Source: an uncultured Flavobacteriales bacterium (GTDB lineage Bacteria; Bacteroidota; Bacteroidia; CAIKAF01). Taken from it: DNA of 9,333 nt. Shown here piece by piece: positions 6,835-9,333 of the stretch; the stretch's first letter is position 1, and each line of letters opens with the position of its first letter. The notes under the pieces were generated by a model that saw nothing but the letters and a program-made list of their open reading frames with translations, ran no database searches and had not been told where the DNA came from. Where the stretch lies: the NCBI GenBank assembly GCA_937925455.1, contig CALEWF010000244.1, positions 1 through 9,333 on the forward strand, in the 5' to 3' direction. Made by a program: the position numbers and the translations under genes.

Positions 6835-6950
6835 GCCCCTGCGGGGCGGACTGCTGCGGATGGAAGTGGAAAGCCCGCAGGGGCGAAGCCCACAGGGCAC
6901 GGGATAGCGGGGCTGAGGGCACGAAGACACCGCTACCCCGATGCCCTGTG
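6834..6950. repeat. Paired GC-rich hairpins of the right copy
   Basis: Hairpin 2 has perfect 11-bp arms at 6834-6844 and 6875-6885. Hairpin 1 has arms at 6891-6910 and 6930-6950 that pair over 20 bp with one bulged base and one G-T pair. Spacing and loop lengths equal those of the left copy. Confidence 0.8.
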
Positions 6951-7172
6951 TGGCTGAGCCCCGAGGACTTGGAACGAACAGCCGCACAAAGCAGCCTGAT
7001 ATAAATACTTTAATGAAAGTTTGGGGTTTATAGTAATATTCCTGAGTATTGTGTGATTTCTTAGTTGGTTAAAGCTATTTTGAAGTGCAAAAAAATGAAT
7101 AAAATTTTCTTACGCTTGGCGTATTTTTTACATAATAGATGAATCTAAAATTCAACAGCCTATAACTAAAAA

Positions 7173-7193
7173 TGCTAATGATTGCCATTAGCA
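7173..7193. promoter_or_regulatory. Palindrome, possible operator
   Basis: TGCTAATG and CATTAGCA are perfect 8-bp inverted arms separated by ATTGC. It is the sort of dyad a dimeric regulator binds, about 70 bases upstream of the promoter for the heat-shock gene. A partial repeat CTAATGATAA follows at 7201. Confidence 0.4.
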
Positions 7194-7213
7194 ATTTCTA
7201 CTAATGATAATTT

Positions 7214-7247
7214 AGGTTTTTTTTAAAATATTTTAAAACAAAAACCT
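7214..7247. promoter_or_regulatory. AT-rich near-perfect palindrome just upstream of the promoter
   Basis: AGGTTTTT and its inverted counterpart AAAAACCT bracket a centre AAAATATTTT. The two halves differ only by a two-base gap (16 versus 18 bases). It ends 14 bases before the TTTG of the promoter, so it could be an operator, a bent upstream element or a terminator for incoming transcription. Confidence 0.45.
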
Positions 7248-7261
7248 GATAAAAGTCATTT

Positions 7262-7289
7262 TTTGAGGCAGACAAGTGTAATAAATTTG
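7262..7289 (+). promoter_or_regulatory. Promoter of the small heat-shock gene, Bacteroidota type
   Basis: An exact TAAATTTG (7282-7289) fits the -7 consensus TAnnTTTG. TTTG at 7262-7265 stands 16 bases upstream, one short of the usual 17-23 range. The transcript would have a leader of about 25 bases that is A/T-rich and lacks a Shine-Dalgarno motif. Confidence 0.65.
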
Positions 7290-7318
7290 TACCATGTTAA
7301 ACCTTAAAACTTTTAAAT

Positions 7319-7738
7319 ATGTCACTCATTAAACGTACAGCATTTCCTTCATTATTGGATGAAATTTTTAATTCAGATCGTTTATTTGATTCTGATTTCT
7401 TTAAAAAAGACTGGGTGCCGGCAGTGAACATTGCTGAAAAAGACAACCAGTATGAGGTTGAATTAGCAGTACCCGGAATGAAAAAAGAAGACATTCAGAT
7501 TCAAGTAGATCGAGGGGTATTGACAGTGAGTGGAGAAAACAAATCAGAAAAAGAAGAGAAAGACAAAAAATTTACGCGGAAAGAATTTTCATACAGTTCA
7601 TTTAGTCGTTCGTTTACTTTGCCGGAGAATACGGATGAAAGCCAAATTGAGGCAAAGTATGAGGATGGAATCCTGAAATTAACTATAGCCAAGAAATCGG
7701 CTGAACAATCTCAAAAGAAACTAATTTCAGTAAAGTAA
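7319..7738 (+). CDS. Hsp20 / alpha-crystallin family small heat-shock protein
   Basis: The 139-residue protein is a holdase chaperone of the Hsp20 family, which forms oligomers that bind unfolding proteins in the cytosol. After a short N-terminal arm (MSLIKRTAFPSLLDEIF), the alpha-crystallin domain runs from about residue 35 to 125: VPAVNIAEKDNQYEVELAVPGMKKEDI, then VDRGVLTVSGE, a charged linker, and SFSRSFTLPENTD. The closing motif is G117-I-L-K-L-T-I-A; the usual Pro at the end of GxLxxxxP is Ala124 here. The C-terminal LISVK contains the short IxV-like tail that fits a neighbouring subunit's groove. The gene is a single unit with its own promoter and terminator. Size and sequence are ordinary for Bacteroidota, and recognition is firm. 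Confidence 0.96.
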   Translation: MSLIKRTAFPSLLDEIFNSDRLFDSDFFKKDWVPAVNIAEKDNQYEVELAVPGMKKEDIQIQVDRGVLTVSGENKSEKEEKDKKFTRKEFSYSSFSRSFTLPENTDESQIEAKYEDGILKLTIAKKSAEQSQKKLISVK

Positions 7739-7758
7739 AATTCAATTTAGGTTATATT

Positions 7759-7796
7759 AAAGAGGGGGGATTGCCAAACGGTGATTTCCCCTTTTT
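7759..7796 (+). terminator. Intrinsic terminator of the small heat-shock gene
   Basis: A G-rich arm (7764-7775) and a C-rich arm (7780-7791) pair around an AAAC loop, with four G-C pairs at the base and some internal mismatches. Five T follow. The stem lies about 20 bases after the stop codon. Confidence 0.75.
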
Positions 7797-7849
7797 AACT
7801 TGTATTTGTTGGTAAACTTAGAATTTGAGCAATGAATGAGATGTGGCTT

Positions 7850-7874
7850 CGTTTTACTTTTACCAAGTAAAACG
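7850..7874 (+). promoter_or_regulatory. Perfect hairpin directly before the envC-like start codon
   Basis: CGTTTTACTT (7850-7859) and AAGTAAAACG (7865-7874) are perfect 10-bp arms around a TTACC loop. The hairpin ends 4 bases before the ATG at 7879. With no T-run after it, it is unlikely to be a terminator. In mRNA it would lie across the ribosome landing site; as DNA it could be an operator. Confidence 0.55.
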
Positions 7875-7878
7875 ATTT

Positions 7879-9141
7879 ATGAAAATAATAGCTGGATTAT
7901 TTGCGGTTGTTTGGATTGTATTGCCTCTGGCAGCACAGAGTAAGAAAAGTTTGCAGGAAAAGAAAGCCAAGCTACAGAAAGAACTAAATTATACCACGCA
8001 GCTATTGAAAGAAACCCAAGCAGATAAAAAAAATTCGATAAGTCAGCTGGAAAAATTGAATCGAAGCATTGAAGCAAGAATAGAACTCATACAAACTATA
8101 GAAGATGAAATAAAAATACTAGAACAAGAGATTGTAACCCACCGATTGGAAATAGAAAAGAAAAACAAGGTTTTGCAAAAATTAAAAGACCAATATGCCG
8201 AAATGGTTTTTACAGCTTGGTTGAATCGCAATCAGTTTAATAAATTGATGTATGTGGTTTCGGCAAAAGACTATAATCAAGGTATTCGTAGAATTCAATA
8301 TTTTAATCAAGTAAATGATTTGCGAAAACAGCGGCTGGATGAAATTATTGAATTGAATACTCGTTTGCAACAAAAAGTAGAAGAGTTAAGAGCTATCCGC
8401 GAAGAAAAATCCATAGTTTTAATGCAGCAAACACAGGAAGCCAAAAAGTTGGAAAATGATAAAAAGCAAAAAGAAGAAACGTTAGCTAAGCTCAAAAGCA
8501 AGGAAAAAGAACTAATAGAAAAAATTAAAAAGAAAGAAAGAGAAAAAGAGCAGTTGGAAGCAAAAATTAAGGCAATTATTGAAAAAGAAATGAAAGAAGC
8601 TGAGGCCCGAAGAAAAAAAGCCAAAGAAGCAAAAGCTACCGTAAAAACTGAAACAAAAAGTGCCGGCACCAAGACCACTGAAAAAAAGGATACAAAAGAA
8701 GTTAAAACTACTCCATCGGGAACTTATACAGAATCAGGATTTGCTTCGAACAAGGGACGGCTCCCCTGGCCGGTTGAAAAAGGGGTAATTACCGGAAAAT
8801 TTGGAATACAGCCTCATCCGGTATTTTCTAATATTGAAATTAAAAACGATGGCATAGATATTACCACTGAACGTGGGGCAACAGTAAGGGCTGTGTACAA
8901 AGGTGAAGTTACCGGGGTTTTTCGCGTGGATGGCTATGAAAACGTGGTAATCATACGTCATGGAGAATACCTTACTGTATATGGTAATTTGAAATCAGTA
9001 AATGTTAGTAAGGGAAATATTGTAGAAGCCAAACAAAAAATTGGCATTGTGGCCACGGATGAAGATGGAAAATCGTATTTAAACTTTCAGGTTAGATATG
9101 GGAGTGCGGTTCAAAATCCGGCTGTTTGGTTAAGTAAGTAA
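7879..9141 (+). CDS. EnvC-like murein hydrolase activator with degenerate LytM (M23) domain
   Basis: The 420-residue protein has a signal peptide (1-20, ending LAAQ), a long charged coiled-coil region (about 21-260), a Lys/Thr/Glu-rich linker (about 250-285) and a C-terminal LytM fold starting near LPWPVEKGVITGKFG (295 on). The zinc residues of active M23 enzymes are mostly replaced: Asn323 for the first His (with Asp327 kept in NDGID), Asn370 in YGNL, and Tyr400 and Asn402 in place of HxH. This matches EnvC-type proteins, which do not cut peptidoglycan but switch on N-acetylmuramoyl-L-alanine amidases at the division site. I start at ATG 7879 rather than GTG 7843 because it puts the signal peptide at the N-terminus and the hairpin at 7850-7874 outside the gene. 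The partner amidase and FtsEX are not in the window. Confidence 0.92.
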   Translation: MKIIAGLFAVVWIVLPLAAQSKKSLQEKKAKLQKELNYTTQLLKETQADKKNSISQLEKLNRSIEARIELIQTIEDEIKILEQEIVTHRLEIEKKNKVLQKLKDQYAEMVFTAWLNRNQFNKLMYVVSAKDYNQGIRRIQYFNQVNDLRKQRLDEIIELNTRLQQKVEELRAIREEKSIVLMQQTQEAKKLENDKKQKEETLAKLKSKEKELIEKIKKKEREKEQLEAKIKAIIEKEMKEAEARRKKAKEAKATVKTETKSAGTKTTEKKDTKEVKTTPSGTYTESGFASNKGRLPWPVEKGVITGKFGIQPHPVFSNIEIKNDGIDITTERGATVRAVYKGEVTGVFRVDGYENVVIIRHGEYLTVYGNLKSVNVSKGNIVEAKQKIGIVATDEDGKSYLNFQVRYGSAVQNPAVWLSK

Positions 9142-9173
9142 GTGTTAAATTCTTTAAATGGTACGTTTTGTAT

Positions 9174-9333
9174 TTAATGAATAATGAAATTTAAACGCTT
9201 TTTGACTTTTCTTCTTAAACTTAGTCCTAGCTGCTTGTACACCCTATGTGCTCGCTTGTGATTAACCTGTATCCCTTCATTACGCAGTCGCATATAGCAC
9301 TTCCAAAATCCCTCTCGTGGATGCAATTCGGCC
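9174..9333 (-). pseudogene. Truncated IS3-family transposase (OrfB) fragment, runs off the window
   Basis: Reading the minus strand from the window edge gives 52 complete codons and a stop: AELHPREGFWKCYMRLRN, then GIQVNHKRAHRVYKQLGL and SLRRKVKKRLNFIIH. This matches the HTH-like region before the catalytic core in IS3-group OrfB transposases (the HPxxGFWK, VNHKRxxRxYxxLGL and RRKxKKRL pattern). In intact proteins KKRLP is followed by the DDE integrase domain; here the similarity ends at KKRL and a stop follows four codons later. The catalytic domain is therefore missing and the gene cannot encode an active enzyme. The 5' part lies outside the window. It converges on the envC-like gene, which it leaves intact, with 32 bases between them. 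Confidence 0.75.

Larger units (their letters stand above)
6515..6997 (-). repeat. Composite non-coding repeat, right copy (inverted relative to 48-641)
   Basis: Read on the minus strand this has the same modules in the same order as the left copy: GC-rich double-hairpin block (6997-6826), 16-bp array (6834-6755), 14-bp array (6735-6701) and second palindromic block (6700 to about 6515). It is about 110 bases shorter, mostly because the 14-bp array has nine fewer units. Frames crossing it at 6664-6957 and 6813-7004 are artefacts of the repeat. The outer edge is sharp: similarity stops at the sequence GCAGCCT ending at 6997, the counterpart of AGGCTGC at 48. Confidence 0.88.
6998..7318. other. 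AT-rich intergenic region upstream of the small heat-shock gene
   Basis: No gene is visible in these 321 bases. The stretch contains a weak hairpin TACGC-TTG-GCGTA followed by six T (7111-7129), two palindromes (7173-7193 and 7214-7247) and the promoter of the gene at 7319. The weak hairpin might end transcripts arriving from the repeat, but its 5-bp stem is marginal. Confidence 0.6.

Noticed and set aside
48..6997. Composite transposon or genomic island bounded by the inverted repeats
   Set aside because: The repeats encode no transposase, no target-site duplication is seen at 41-47 or 6998-7004, and the enclosed genes look like ordinary chromosomal genes.
6664..7004. Two overlapping plus-strand frames (97 and 63 residues)
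   Set aside because: Both cross the right repeat copy and mirror the artefact frames of the left copy.
7111..7129. Terminator TACGC-TTG-GCGTA plus T-run
   Set aside because: The stem is only 5 bp and no gene ends upstream within 700 bases. It is mentioned within the intergenic entry only.

Overview
The window looks like a chromosomal segment of a Bacteroidota bacterium. The reasons are AT-rich coding sequence, A-rich leaders without Shine-Dalgarno motifs, TAnnTTTG-type promoter elements, an EnvC-type protein with a degenerate LytM domain, paired M16 peptidases, and dispersed repeats of the AATTCGTAATTGAT type. A member of Chitinophagia or Sphingobacteriia is my guess, but the sequence does not settle the class.

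Layout from left to right. Positions 48-641 hold a non-coding composite repeat. Positions 728-3240 hold two overlapping plus-strand M16 peptidase genes, the first catalytic and the second lacking the zinc motif; together they probably form a heterodimeric protease. Converging on them is a minus-strand operon (5457 down to 3237) encoding a small four-helix membrane protein (phage holin 4_2 / YvlD-like), an unrecognised lipoprotein and an amidinotransferase/arginine deiminase-fold hydrolase. These genes overlap by 4 and 1 bases, and the last gene shares a TTAA stop palindrome with the M16 pair. A divergent lipoprotein gene of unknown function (5669-6370) follows, ending in a strong intrinsic terminator. 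Positions 6515-6997 hold a second copy of the composite repeat in inverted orientation. A 320-base AT-rich regulatory stretch with two palindromes and a promoter leads into a small heat-shock protein gene (7319-7738) with its own terminator. An EnvC-like amidase activator gene (7879-9141) comes next, with a perfect hairpin just before its start codon. The right edge carries the broken 3' part of an IS3-type transposase gene on the minus strand.

The genes themselves are mostly ordinary housekeeping or envelope functions. The most unusual structure is the pair of composite repeats. Each has the same order of modules: a GC-rich double-hairpin block, a 16-bp tandem array, a 14-bp tandem array and a second palindromic block. 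The two GC-rich blocks are about 95-97% identical between copies with no length change, whereas the 14-bp array differs greatly (11.5 versus 2.5 units). The copies face each other across about 5.9 kb containing all six genes from M16 to the lipoprotein, so recombination between them would invert that block. I see no convincing evidence of a new defence or enzymatic system here.
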